From: Nocardia aurantia
GTDB lineage: Bacteria; Actinomycetota; Actinomycetes; Mycobacteriales; Mycobacteriaceae
DNA: 64,000 nt
Assembly: GCF_009604425.1 (NCBI RefSeq)
Contig: NZ_WEGI01000006.1
Span: forward strand, 124,001-188,000
Direction: 5' to 3'
The number at the start of each line of letters is the position of its first letter. Position 1 is the first letter of the stretch. Positions 36,781-47,400 of this stretch are shown in pieces. Under the pieces are notes generated by a model. The model saw only the letters and a program-made list of their open reading frames with translations. It searched no databases and was not told the DNA's origin. The position numbers and the translations under genes were made by a program.

Positions 36781-37383
36781 CTACTTGCGCACCACGTAGC
36801 GCAGATGCAGGACGCCGGGATCCTCCAGCGTGCGTACCAGGTCGAGTTCTGTGTGCTCGGCCGGGAGCCCGTCGAACAGCCGCCGGCCGCGGCCGAGCAG
36901 TACCGGCCGAAGCTGGATGTCGATCATGTCGAGCACGCCGGCCTTCAATGCCTGCTGGCCGGTGTACGCACCGTGCATCATCACATTCCGGCCGCCCGCG
37001 GCCTGCTTTGCCTGTGCGACACAGGAGGCGATGCCATCGGTGACGTAGTGCACCCGCTCGTACGGGTTCTCCGCCGGTGGCTGGTGGGTCGGCACGAAGA
37101 TCGGGACCCCGGCGTGGTGATCCCCGCCCCAGTAACCGGCGAAATCCCCGGTCCGCTTCCCTGCGATCACGGCCCCGGTCGCCATGGCCTCGTCGAACAC
37201 GAGTCGGCTGTGGGGATACGTCGGGCGGAATGTATGGGACACGTCCGCGTCGGACGCGCCTCCGCCGCTCAGCCAGTCCATCAGTCGCATCCCGTTGGTA
37301 CCCGCCGGATTCTCGGCGTTGTCGTCCGGGCCGGTGATGAACCCGTCGAGCGACATTGCCATGGTCAGGAATACTTCAGACAT
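36781..37383 (-). CDS. dihydrofolate reductase-like (RibD C-terminal) family protein
   Basis: 200 residues, MSEVFLTMAMSLDGFITGPDDN at the start being the typical first strand and loop of this family. VIAGKRTGDFAGYW, VMMHGAYTGQQALKAG and IQLRPVLLGRGRRLFDGL are further family blocks. The fold binds NADPH; many members are stand-alone reductases of unknown substrate. There is no riboflavin gene nearby. Monocistronic. Confidence 0.88.
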   Translation of the reverse strand: MSEVFLTMAMSLDGFITGPDDNAENPAGTNGMRLMDWLSGGGASDADVSHTFRPTYPHSRLVFDEAMATGAVIAGKRTGDFAGYWGGDHHAGVPIFVPTHQPPAENPYERVHYVTDGIASCVAQAKQAAGGRNVMMHGAYTGQQALKAGVLDMIDIQLRPVLLGRGRRLFDGLPAEHTELDLVRTLEDPGVLHLRYVVRK

Positions 37384-37567
37384 TCCACTTCGTCCTTACA
37401 CATCCGGTCGGCGATATGGGTCAGGACGAGTCGGACGTCGGAAACTCATCGTGGCCGCGCCGGTCCCGTGCGAGGCGGGCTCATTCGGGCTCGGCGCGGC
37501 CCGACACCGTAGTATCGGGCCCCGGCTACCCCGGTATAGCCGAGCGAGCGAACGGCGGAGGCGAAGT

Positions 37568-37804
37568 ATGACCGACGAGGAGATCGTCGTCTCGTTCGCC
37601 CTGATCAGACTGGACGACTCGAACCGCGACCTCGATCTGGAAGACGTTGCCGCCCTGGTAGTTCGCCGGCTGACCCCTGATCAAGTGCTCGATCTCGCCA
37701 CCCGCAACCTGGCTGCGCGAAACGAGCTACGGGGAGCGCTGTTCGAATCGGCGGTCGAGCACGTGCTCAGGACCGTCCTGACCGCCCGAGGGCCGGCCGA
37801 CTGA
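37568..37804 (+). CDS. small hypothetical protein, 78 aa
   Basis: ATG at 37568 with GGAGG 6-9 bases upstream. MTDEEIVVSFALIRLDDSNRDL then two predicted helices (VAALVVRRL, DQVLDLATRNLAARNEL). Acidic and soluble. I do not recognise a family. The frame is open upstream, but that part overlaps the promoter region of the divergent RibD-like gene and is not protein-like. Confidence 0.6.
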   Translation: MTDEEIVVSFALIRLDDSNRDLDLEDVAALVVRRLTPDQVLDLATRNLAARNELRGALFESAVEHVLRTVLTARGPAD

Positions 37805-37984
37805 CGATCGGCACAACAACAGCGGCTTCCACTCGCGGGTGGACACCGACCGCCGAACGTACGCTCATCGGCTATTACAGGGCGCTCGGGATGCCTCATC
37901 GCCGGCTCAGACCTCCGCAACGCCACGATGGCCGTCTGCTCAGTTTCTGGGCGGCCGGCTCATGGTGACGGTCCATTTCCGGGA

Positions 37985-38554
37985 TCATCCGCACCGGTGC
38001 GGATGGCAAGGCACGTGGTGCGGTGCCGTCGCTCGTGGCGCCGACTTTGGCCTGGACGAACTCATGGATCCTGGGTGCCGGACATTGACGATCGCCATGT
38101 TGCCGACTGGGCGTTCTTCCTTGCCGTGGCTGGCGCTTTCGACGGCGACGCTGTTGAGGAAGCGCAGCATCGCGACGGGATCTTCAGCGGTGTCGAGGTT
38201 GAATCCGGTGCCCATGCCCTGCTCGTGCAGGGTGATGATCTCTTCTCGCAGTCGGCGTGATCGCGCTGGATCGAGGTCTGCGATGGGTACCGTGCATGCC
38301 GTCAGGGGCCGATCCGGGTGGCGACCAGCATTCATCATGACCGGCGTGCTCATGATGATTTCCCCACGATCGAGTGCACCTTCGAACGCTTCGGCGAACT
38401 GGGCGGCTGATCGGCGGCCGGAAAATTCGGCTTCCTGGTCGGCCAAGGTTTGGGTGACGCGCTCCACCATGTCGGCGGGTGTTTCGTCAGGGTCGATGAT
38501 GCGGGCTGCGCGTAAAACGTGCTCAGCCTGTAGTGAAGCTACGAATTGGGACAT
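37985..38554 (-). pseudogene. ribonucleotide reductase-like gene, frameshifted and truncated
   Basis: The first 160 codons from 38554 match the N-terminal part of ribonucleotide reductase large subunits: STPVMMNAGR, LTACTVPIADL (Cys of the N-terminal redox site region), QGMGTGFNLD and RPVGNMAIVNVRHP. Directly after HP the frame turns to nonsense, while the neighbouring frame reads RIHEFVQAKVG, the expected continuation; one C is missing at about 38072-38075. The match then ends after about 12 more codons, so more than two thirds of the gene is gone. Such RNR-like proteins, often grouped with the cobalamin-dependent class, also occur in secondary metabolism clusters. A relic, not functional. 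Confidence 0.7.
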
Positions 38555-39204
38555 GCGTGAACTCGTTCCGATCGGCTGGCAGCGCAGCCGTCAGCCACAA
38601 GCAAGACACGAAAGGCGGAGTGCCACTGAGATACTCGTGCAGTCCTGGATGGCGTGAGGGGGTATCAGACCCGGGCTGGCTGCCATCGCAGGAGTGCCGT
38701 CCGACCGACGGCGTACTCTTCGACGCTGGCGAGTACGCGATCCCCGGCCAGGTCGATGCCGAAGGAGTCCGGCGGAACGCCGGTCAGAGGTCCACCGCCG
38801 GCACCTGGATCAGTCAGCGGCTGCCGCAGCAATGAACCTTCACCAGATACTGGCGCAACGCCCTTCACTCCCCTCGCTCCCATGATGAGGCGCTCGGCGC
38901 ACCAGGGAAGACACGGCCCGACGCGGCTCAATCGCTGTTGCCATCGACCGGTGTCGAGCGCCTGAGACTGCCGACGCTAGGAGACTCGCAGGGCCGTGGG
39001 GCTGTCAGGCGTGCGGCGCCCGCTCTGAAGAAGGCTCTGGCCTCGGTGGACATCAACCCACGGCGAGGTTCCACGCAGTTGCGGGTACGACAGCGGAGCC
39101 ATCGGGACACGCTCGACCGTGCAGATCGCAGCCCGAGGGCTGACAAAGGCTGCATTTGGTAGGGTTTTGACGAAGAGGCCCATCAAACTGCAGCGAGGTG
39201 CCCG
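38555..39204. other. 650-base region without a clear gene
   Basis: No supported gene. A - strand frame at 38665-38931 ends in GDRVLASVEEYAVGRTALL and could be the tail of another decayed gene, since it sits directly upstream of the RNR-like relic, but I recognise no family. The final 60 bases should hold the promoter of the rloA-like gene. Confidence 0.4.
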
Positions 39205-40506
39205 GTGCTTATTCGGTTCGAAGTCGAAAACTTCCGGTCGATACCCGAGCCCGTAGAGCTGTCGATGATCGCAGTCGACGACCGGCCGGAGGTGCGGGCC
39301 TATCCGAAGTTCGGAGCCTCCCTTGTGCCGGTTGCAGGCATCTTCGGACCCAATGCCTCGGGAAAATCGAACATGCTGGCGGCGCTGGGTTGGCTCAGCA
39401 CAGCAGTTCGGCATTCCTTGCGCGCGTGGGACGACGAGATCCCGGTCGAACCATTTGCGTTCGGTCACGCGAAGAGCCGGGATTCGTCCTTCGCCCTCGA
39501 ACTGGAGATCGAGGGGGTCCGCTTCGAGTACCTCCTCGATGTCGGCAGACATCGGGTCAGCTACGAGGCACTCTTCCACTACCCGGAGGGGCGGCGGCGG
39601 CGGGTCTTCGAACGCGAAGCGAACGATCTCACCCTGCAGCGCGGCCTCGGGGAACTTTCCGGCACTCGAGCGTTGCTCACCGATCGGTCACTGGCACTCT
39701 CGATCATGCGACGCTTCGATGAGCCGATCACCTCCGCATTCTCGCGGTCCGTTATTCGGTTCAAGGACCTGGGGCAGCCAGTGGGCCGGCATCGACCGAG
39801 CATTTTTCGATTCAACCAATACAAGCGCACGACCGATATACGATCGACGATCAGCCTTTTCCAAATGCCCCGCAACGAAGAGCTGGAATTTCATGAGGAT
39901 GAGGCGCTCCTCGACAAATCTCAATCGCCATCCGACCGCCAGCAGGCGATAGCATTGTTGCAGCTTGCCGATCTAGGGGTGGCGGATGTCGAGATCGAGG
40001 AGAAGCGAATCGAATCCGGGCGCGGCGAGCCCGCTACCGGCTACACCATTCGGCTCGTTCATGTTGCCGACGGCGAACGAGCGCCGTTCGATTACTATCA
40101 CGAGTCCGCCGGAACTCAAACCTGGTTCGAATTGATCGAACCGGTGCTCGATGCACTACGGTCCGGCGCCACCGTACTCTTCGACGAGCTCGATGCGAGC
40201 CTGCATCCGACGCTCACGGCACAGCTGATCAAGCTTTTCAAACAGAAGAATTCCAACCCGCACGGTGCTCAGCTTCTGTTCACCTCGCACGACACCAATC
40301 TCTTGAATCATCTCAACCGAGACGAAGTGTGGCTGACCCAGAAGGCGTCGAACGGGGCGACCCGCTTCGCGGCGCTCTCAGACTTCGCAGGAGAACGCGT
40401 TCGCCGATCAGCGAACCTCGAAAGCGGCTACCTCAGTGGCCGTTTCGGTGCGCTGCCCGACGTATCCCGTCCTGAGATTCTGCGCGATCTCGGCTTGATC
40501 GGATGA
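39205..40506 (+). CDS. rloA: RloA-like AAA/ABC-type ATPase (AbiL-like defence pair)
   Basis: 433 residues from a GTG with GAGG upstream. Walker A FGPNASGKSN (K54, S55), Walker B VLFDELDASLHP (about D327-E328) and a switch His in LLFTSHDTNLL define a SMC/ABC-like ATPase of the AAA_15/AAA_21 group. LIRFEVENFRSI at the start is the standard N-terminal strand of such OLD/RloA proteins. Its TGA overlaps the ATG of the rloB-like gene. RloA/RloB (AbiLi/AbiLii) pairs act in phage defence, the ATPase being the sensor or regulator of the TOPRIM-like partner. Assignment rests on the partner as much as on this gene. Confidence 0.85.
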   Translation: MLIRFEVENFRSIPEPVELSMIAVDDRPEVRAYPKFGASLVPVAGIFGPNASGKSNMLAALGWLSTAVRHSLRAWDDEIPVEPFAFGHAKSRDSSFALELEIEGVRFEYLLDVGRHRVSYEALFHYPEGRRRRVFEREANDLTLQRGLGELSGTRALLTDRSLALSIMRRFDEPITSAFSRSVIRFKDLGQPVGRHRPSIFRFNQYKRTTDIRSTISLFQMPRNEELEFHEDEALLDKSQSPSDRQQAIALLQLADLGVADVEIEEKRIESGRGEPATGYTIRLVHVADGERAPFDYYHESAGTQTWFELIEPVLDALRSGATVLFDELDASLHPTLTAQLIKLFKQKNSNPHGAQLLFTSHDTNLLNHLNRDEVWLTQKASNGATRFAALSDFAGERVRRSANLESGYLSGRFGALPDVSRPEILRDLGLIG

Positions 40507-41155
40507 GCGCAAAGGACCGAGGCAAGAAGGGAAAGAAGCTCCAGCGCACAACGGAGACAACACCGGTTCGAACAACTTTCGCGTCTATGCGGAGGGCGTG
40601 TCGACCGAACCCGAGTACATCGATGCCCTCAAAAGGCTGCCCGAATTTACCGATATAGTTTCAGTCGATATATCTATCGAAGAAGCCGGGGCGACGCCTA
40701 TGCGCCTCGTGGAAAGTGCCTGCGCCGACAAACGTCGAGCCGACCTTGATATCGACTTCTTTTGGTGTCTGTTCGATGTCGAGTCCCCACAACGCCATCC
40801 GCACCTTGCCCGCGCAAGACAGATGGCGACGGACAACGGTGTGCAGTTGGCGATCAGCAACCCTTGCTTCGAAATCTGGCTCATCCTCCACCACCGCCAC
40901 CATACCCGCCATCTGTCCACTGACGAAGCAATTCAACTCAGGCGCGCGCTCGATGGTTCCGACGGTAAGCACATTGATGACTTGCTCTACATGAGGCTGA
41001 CAGACAAAGCCGTCCTCCATGCGCAAGGTCTTCGTAAGAAACACCAGCAGGAAGGCACGGATTTCCCGCAGGACAACCCTTCATCCTCGGTCGATCAGTT
41101 CGTAACGCATATCCGTGCTGCGGTGAAGTCCGCCACAGAGGCTGTCAGGAATTGA
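40503..41155 (+). pseudogene. rloB: RloB-like TOPRIM-fold protein, apparent frameshift near the N-terminus
   Basis: The C-terminal frame (from about 40580) has the RloB marks: FRVYAEGVSTEPEYIDAL (conserved EG..TE), FFWCLFDVE (acidic pair) and ISNPCFEIWLILH. It has no usable start before GTG 40598, which would cut off the conserved EG. In another frame an ATG overlapping the rloA stop encodes MSAKDRGKKGKKLQR, a typical basic RloB N-terminus. The two join if one base is added between about 40530 and 40582, for example at TTTCG (40577-40581). So the gene is either newly broken, misassembled, or (less likely) made by -1 frameshifting. If intact, about 217 residues and the presumed nuclease effector of the pair. 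Confidence 0.75.
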
Positions 41156-41168
41156 GAGTGGTTCGCGC

Positions 41169-42929
41169 CTACTTGATTTCGGTGAGCACACTACCCGGGG
41201 TGATCGCGGCACCGACCTGCACGGACAAGCCGGTGATCACACCATCCTTGTGCGCGTTGATCGGGTTCTCCATCTTCATCGCCTCGAGCACCACGATCAA
41301 ATCGCCGGCGATGACCGAATCGCCTTCCGCCACGGCTACTTTCACCACCGTGCCCTGCATCGGGGCGGTCACCGCATCACCGGACGCGGCGCCGGCGGCC
41401 GCACTCCCGCGTTTGCGCGGCTTCTTCCGAGCCGCCGCGGCGCCGGTGACCGCTCCGGCGCCCACCGAGAACTGCTCCGGCAGCGAGACCTCCAACCGGC
41501 GGCCGCCGATCTCCACGACCACGGTCTGTCTCGCCGCGTCGATCTCCTCGGCCGGCTCACCGTCGGTATACGGCGGAATGGGGTTGGCCCAATCGGTTTC
41601 GATCCATCGCGTGTACACCTCGAACGACTCGCCGTCCCCGATGAACGCCGGATGCTCCACGATGTGCCGGTGGAACGGCAATACCGTTGCCAGGCCCTCG
41701 ATCTCGAATTCCGCGAGGGCGCGGCGCGACCGCTGCAACGCCTGTTCGCGGGTCTCGCCCCACACGATCAGTTTCGCCAGCATCGAATCGAAGCGGCCGC
41801 TGATCACATCGCCCTCGGCCACACCGGAATCCACGCGGACGCCCGGGCCCGACGGCTCCCGGTACACGCGCGCCGGGCCCGGTGCGGGCAGGAAGTTGCG
41901 GCCGGCGTCCTCGCCGTTGACGCGGAATTCGAAGGCGTGGCCGCGGGGCGCGGGATCCTCGGTGAGAGCCAGTTTTTCGCCGTTCGCGATGCGGAACTGC
42001 TGCCGCACCAGATCGAAGCCGGTGGTCTCCTCCGTGACCGGATGTTCCACCTGGAGACGGGTGTTCACCTCCAGGAAGGACACCGTCTCGCCCTGGACCA
42101 GGTATTCGACGGTGCCCGCGCCGTAATAGCCCGCCTCGCGGCAGATTCGCTTCGCCGACTCGTGGATCGTGGTGCGCACCGCGTCCGGCAGGAACGGGGC
42201 CGGGGCCTCCTCGACCAGCTTCTGAAATCGGCGCTGTAGTGAGCAGTCTCGGGTGCCGACCACGATCACGGTGCCGTGCCGGTCGGCCAGCACCTGGGCT
42301 TCGACGTGACGGGCCTGGTCGAGATACTGTTCGACGAAGCACTCGCCGCGGCCGAACGCCGCTGTCGCCTCCCGGGTCGCGGATTCGAACAGTTCCGGGA
42401 TCTCCTCGATGGTGTGCGCGACCTTCATGCCCCGGCCGCCACCGCCGAACGCCGCCTTGATCGCGACCGGCACGCCGTGGGTTTCGGCGAAGGCCACCAC
42501 CTCGGCGGCGTCGCGCACCGGATCCTCGGTGCCCGCGGCCATCGGCGCGTTCGCGCGCTGCGCGATGTGCCGGGCCGTGACCTTGTCACCCAGGTCCCGG
42601 ATCGACTGCGGGGACGGGCCGATCCAGATCAGGCCCGCGTCGAGCACCGCCTGGGCGAAATCCGCGTTCTCCGAGAGGAATCCGTAGCCCGGATGCACCG
42701 CGTCGGCTCCGGAGCGCGCCGCCGCGTCCAGGATCTTGTCGAACACCAGATACGATTCCGCCGACGTCTGCCCGCCGAGCGCGAACGCCTCGTCGGCCAG
42801 CCGCACGAACCTCGCGTCCGCGTCCGGCTCCGCGTACACGGCGACACTCGCGATACCCGCGTCCCGGGCGGCGCGGATCACCCGGACCGCGATCTCACCA
42901 CGGTTGGCGACAAGGACTTTCGTGATCAC
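41169..42929 (-). CDS. acyl-CoA carboxylase alpha subunit (biotin carboxylase + BCCP)
   Basis: 586 residues. Residues 1-450 are biotin carboxylase: [18 protein letters not shown], the ATP-grasp loop [11 protein letters not shown] and [16 protein letters not shown] linker of Ala/Lys/Arg follows, then the BCCP domain with EAMKMENP (biotinyl Lys at about K552). It supplies carboxybiotin to the beta subunit to make malonyl-CoA or methylmalonyl-CoA. The ATG overlaps the epsilon subunit stop (ATGA). Together with AccD and AccE it forms a complete dedicated carboxylase beside the PUFA-like synthase, which needs malonyl-CoA extender units. It converges with rloB, 13 bases apart. Confidence 0.95.
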   Translation of the reverse strand: MITKVLVANRGEIAVRVIRAARDAGIASVAVYAEPDADARFVRLADEAFALGGQTSAESYLVFDKILDAAARSGADAVHPGYGFLSENADFAQAVLDAGLIWIGPSPQSIRDLGDKVTARHIAQRANAPMAAGTEDPVRDAAEVVAFAETHGVPVAIKAAFGGGGRGMKVAHTIEEIPELFESATREATAAFGRGECFVEQYLDQARHVEAQVLADRHGTVIVVGTRDCSLQRRFQKLVEEAPAPFLPDAVRTTIHESAKRICREAGYYGAGTVEYLVQGETVSFLEVNTRLQVEHPVTEETTGFDLVRQQFRIANGEKLALTEDPAPRGHAFEFRVNGEDAGRNFLPAPGPARVYREPSGPGVRVDSGVAEGDVISGRFDSMLAKLIVWGETREQALQRSRRALAEFEIEGLATVLPFHRHIVEHPAFIGDGESFEVYTRWIETDWANPIPPYTDGEPAEEIDAARQTVVVEIGGRRLEVSLPEQFSVGAGAVTGAAAARKKPRKRGSAAAGAASGDAVTAPMQGTVVKVAVAEGDSVIAGDLIVVLEAMKMENPINAHKDGVITGLSVQVGAAITPGSVLTEIK

Positions 42930-43117
42930 GCCGCGGCCCAGCTGTGGGAGGCGACGAAGGCGGTGCGGCGTTCCCGGCGCAGCCAGCGAACCGGAGCCCG
43001 CTGGTCGTCGGCGGATTCGGCGGGCCGGGCGGCCACCACCGCGAGGGCGATCAGCAGCGCGGCCAGTTCGAGGTCGTCGGGATTGCCCCGCTCGATCCGT
43101 ACGACGGGTTCGTTCAT
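42926..43117 (-). CDS. accE: acyl-CoA carboxylase epsilon subunit
   Basis: 63 residues. [18 protein letters not shown] is the family signature, and the tail [14 protein letters not shown] matches the conserved C-terminus (...W). Epsilon subunits are found in actinobacteria and strengthen the alpha-beta complex. Placed between beta and alpha genes, with overlapping stop and start downstream. Confidence 0.92.
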   Translation of the reverse strand: MNEPVVRIERGNPDDLELAALLIALAVVAARPAESADDQRAPVRWLRRERRTAFVASHSWAAA

Positions 43118-43151
43118 CTCTGTCTCGCTCGAATTCTGTTGGCGGATAGGA

Positions 43152-44696
<1,545 letters not shown>

Positions 44697-44722
44697 CACG
44701 ATCCTCTCTGTCGCACCGCGTT

Positions 44723-45679
44723 TCACAGGTCCAGGACCAGCCGCGGTGTGCGGGCTCGTGACACGCACAGCATCATCGTGCGGCCGGCCGCCCGCTCCTC
44801 CTCGTTCAGTACCGAGTCACGGTGGTCCACCTCGCCCTCGAGCACGGTGGTCTCGCAACTCCCGCAGGTCCCCTCCTCGCAGGAGGACGGCACGTCGACC
44901 CCGGCCCGTTGCAGGGCCGACAGCACCGACTGCCCGGCGGCCACAGGGACCGTCGTACCGGCGTAACGCAACTCGACCTCGAAGGCGCCGTCGGCGGCCG
45001 GGTCGGTGGCGATGTCGGCCGGTTGGAAACGTTCCAGGTGCAGCGACCCGGTGCCGCGGGCCCGCTGCTGCGCTTCGGCGGCCTGCAGCAACGGTTCCGG
45101 GCCGCAGCAGTAGATCGCGGCGTCGTCGGAACCGAAAACCTCTGCCAGCGGGATCAATCCGCAGCGATCCTGCGGGTACAGCCGCACCCGGTCGCCGTAA
45201 CCGGTCAGTTCGTCGACGAACGCCATCCGGTCCCGGCTGCGTCCGCCGTAGTACAGGGTCCACGGCGCGCCGGACGCCGCCACCGCGGCGATCATCGGCA
45301 GCAGCGGGGTGATCCCGATCCCGCCCGCGACGAACCGGTATCGCGGCGCGTCGACGAGCGGAAAGTTGTTGCGCGGCATACCGGCTCGCAGCCCGGTCCC
45401 CGCCCTCACCGGCCCGTGCAGATACCGCGAACCACCGCGGCCGGCGGGCTCGTGCAGGACCGCGATCCGCCACCGCCGCCGGTCGCCGGGGTCACCGCAC
45501 AGCGAGTACTGCCGGGTCAGGCCGCCGGGCAGATGAAGGTCGATGTGCGCGCCGGGATCCCACCGCGGGAGATCCTCGCCGGATCCGGCGGCCAGGTCGA
45601 ACGAGCGGACCTCGTCGGTTTCGGACACGACGCGAACCACATGCAGATCGGTCTCGGAACGCGGGCTCACTGGGGGCAC
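44723..45679 (-). CDS. PDR-type [2Fe-2S] flavin oxidoreductase
   Basis: 318 residues from a GTG at 45679 with AAAGAGG about 8 bases upstream; longer starts reach into the divergent promoter region. The order is the phthalate dioxygenase reductase type: flavin domain (RQYSLCGDP), NAD-binding domain (RFVAGGIGITPLLPM, YCCGPEPLL) and C-terminal plant-type ferredoxin with Cys267, Cys272, Cys275 and Cys305 (CEEGTCGSC). It passes electrons from NAD(P)H to an oxygenase. No Rieske oxygenase is nearby, so partners may be the P450s or an unseen enzyme. Confidence 0.9.
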   Translation of the reverse strand: MPPVSPRSETDLHVVRVVSETDEVRSFDLAAGSGEDLPRWDPGAHIDLHLPGGLTRQYSLCGDPGDRRRWRIAVLHEPAGRGGSRYLHGPVRAGTGLRAGMPRNNFPLVDAPRYRFVAGGIGITPLLPMIAAVAASGAPWTLYYGGRSRDRMAFVDELTGYGDRVRLYPQDRCGLIPLAEVFGSDDAAIYCCGPEPLLQAAEAQQRARGTGSLHLERFQPADIATDPAADGAFEVELRYAGTTVPVAAGQSVLSALQRAGVDVPSSCEEGTCGSCETTVLEGEVDHRDSVLNEEERAAGRTMMLCVSRARTPRLVLDL

Positions 45680-45860
45680 GATTTTTGCCTCTTTCGAATT
45701 TCCCGGGCCGCGTTGATTTCCCGCGCTGGAATACGCCGCCGATTCGAAGGCTACCGGCCGCCGCCGACTCGGCCGATGCTCGTTCGGCAACCCGGTGACC
45801 GGCGATCGGATCTGCCTATGGGCGCGTTTTACAGTGTCAGACAACGGAATACTGCGTAGC

Positions 45861-46391
45861 GTGACGCAAACTACGTTCTTCGACCGTGCCTTCGCTGCGT
45901 TCGCCCGGTTCGCCACCGAAAACCCCGACTACGACAAGCTCCGCGAAATCGCCAACGAGTCGGTGCCGTTCGCCGTCCACGCGGGCGTGCGCACCACGGA
46001 GCTCGACAACGACCATGCCGTCACCGAGATCCCGGCCGATCCCCGGCTGGCCAACCACGTCAAGACCGTGCACGCCGCCGCCCTCTACCTGGCCGCGGAC
46101 GTCGCCTGCGCGGTGGCGTTCGTCGGCGCCGCCGCGCCGCAGATCGACCAGGTCGAGTGGATGGTGGTGCGCGACGCGCGTTCCGCGTTCTTCAAGCCGG
46201 CCATCGGCCGGATCCGCGCCGTCGGCACCATCGACGAGCGCGCCATCCGGGCGATCCTGAACCGCACCGATCAGCGCCGCTTCGATGTCGACGGCAAGGC
46301 GATGCTCTACGACGACAACGATGTGCTGGTGGGCAAGGTCTCGTTCGACTATGTGACCCAATTCGCCGCGCTCCCTGCCGAATCCGTCTGA
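45861..46391 (+). CDS. hotdog thioesterase (DUF4442/PaaI-like), paralogue of 60197-60727
   Basis: 176 residues from the GTG at 45861. An upstream GTG (45834) is possible, but this start gives exactly the length of the paralogue at 60197. VHAAALYLAADVACAVAF corresponds to the hotdog central helix; the first His is in KTVHAAAL. The rest is the strand-rich hotdog fold ending VGKVSFDYVTQF. It is 13 bases upstream of the hydrolase gene. It may release or edit acyl-thioesters of the synthase. It is divergent from the reductase gene; the 181-base gap probably holds both promoters. Confidence 0.8.
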   Translation: MTQTTFFDRAFAAFARFATENPDYDKLREIANESVPFAVHAGVRTTELDNDHAVTEIPADPRLANHVKTVHAAALYLAADVACAVAFVGAAAPQIDQVEWMVVRDARSAFFKPAIGRIRAVGTIDERAIRAILNRTDQRRFDVDGKAMLYDDNDVLVGKVSFDYVTQFAALPAESV

Positions 46392-46404
46392 GACGAGGAG
46401 AGCC

Positions 46405-47322
46405 ATGTCCACTCCCAGCGAGACCGCGAAGCCGGAGGGCGGGCGCAAGCTCGACTTCACCGGCCTGGAGTCGCTGCCGGTCACGGTCGCCGCGTCCCCG
46501 GCGAGCGCGGCCGCGTCGTTCGTCGTGCGCGTGCTGCCCGCCGCCGATCCGGCCGCACCGGTGCTGCTCATGATCCCGGCGATCGCGATGAAGGCCAAGT
46601 TCTATCTGCCGATGCTCGCCGCGCTACGGGATCGCGGCCTGTCCGCGGCCTCGGTCGACCTGCGGGCCCAGGGCGAAAGCCTGCCTGCCCTCGGCGAATC
46701 CGCGAACTACGGGTATCGGCAGATGCTCGAGACGGATCTGCCGGCGATCGTCGCCGCTGTGCGGGAACGCTTCCCGCAGGCGCCGCTGTACCTGTTCGGG
46801 CACAGCCTCGGCGGTCAGCTGGCGCTGCTGTACTCGGCGACCGTGCCCGGCGAGCTGGCCGGTGTGGTCACGATGGCGACCGGCAGCGTCTACTGGCGCT
46901 CGTTCCCGTGGCGGCGATGGCCCATCGTGCTGCTCGGCAGTCAGTACGTGCACGCGGTGTCCCGGCTGCGCGGGCACTGGGCGGGCGGCAAGCTGATGGC
47001 GGGGCCGATGGCCGGCGGTGTGATGGTCGACTGGTCGCGGCACGCGACGACCGGACGGTACCGGCCGCGCGGCTCCCGGGTGAACTACGACCGCCTGTTG
47101 CGCGACAATCCGGCGCGGGTGCTGATGCTGTCGCTGGAATCCGATCCGCTGGGCCCGAAGTCGACGGTGGACTTCCTGGCCGACCGGCTGCGCGCGGCGA
47201 ACGTCACCCGCCGGCACCTGGACGCGAACTCGGGTGTGCGCAACCTCAATCACTTCACCTGGGTGAAGGACGGGCCGGTGCTGAGCGAGCTGATCGCGGA
47301 GTGGATCAACGAAACACCGTGA
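46405..47322 (+). CDS. alpha/beta hydrolase
   Basis: 305 residues from an ATG with GAGGAGAG upstream. Nucleophile elbow FGHSLGGQLAL (S133), acid near LESDPLGP and His in NLNHFTW. No signal peptide. Follows the thioesterase in a two-gene unit and converges on the double-dehydratase gene across a bidirectional hairpin. Could be a release or transacylation enzyme of the PUFA-like pathway. Confidence 0.87.
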   Translation: MSTPSETAKPEGGRKLDFTGLESLPVTVAASPASAAASFVVRVLPAADPAAPVLLMIPAIAMKAKFYLPMLAALRDRGLSAASVDLRAQGESLPALGESANYGYRQMLETDLPAIVAAVRERFPQAPLYLFGHSLGGQLALLYSATVPGELAGVVTMATGSVYWRSFPWRRWPIVLLGSQYVHAVSRLRGHWAGGKLMAGPMAGGVMVDWSRHATTGRYRPRGSRVNYDRLLRDNPARVLMLSLESDPLGPKSTVDFLADRLRAANVTRRHLDANSGVRNLNHFTWVKDGPVLSELIAEWINETP

Positions 47323-47352
47323 TTCGGGAGCTGTTTCCTTCCGAAGACGAAA

Positions 47353-47388
47353 GCGCCCTCGCCGCAGTGGATTCCGCGGCGAGGGCGC
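47353..47388. terminator. bidirectional hairpin terminator
   Basis: Perfect 13-base inverted repeat, arms 47353-47365 and 47376-47388, with a 10-base loop, placed between two convergent genes (hydrolase ending 47322 and dehydratase subunit ending 47401). No long T run on either side. Confidence 0.8.
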
Positions 47389-47400
47389 ATTCTTCTGTTG

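Noticed and set aside
38940..39160. Possible tRNA-like stretch upstream of rloA
   Set aside because: GGTTC-like element present but no acceptor stem or cloverleaf could be formed.
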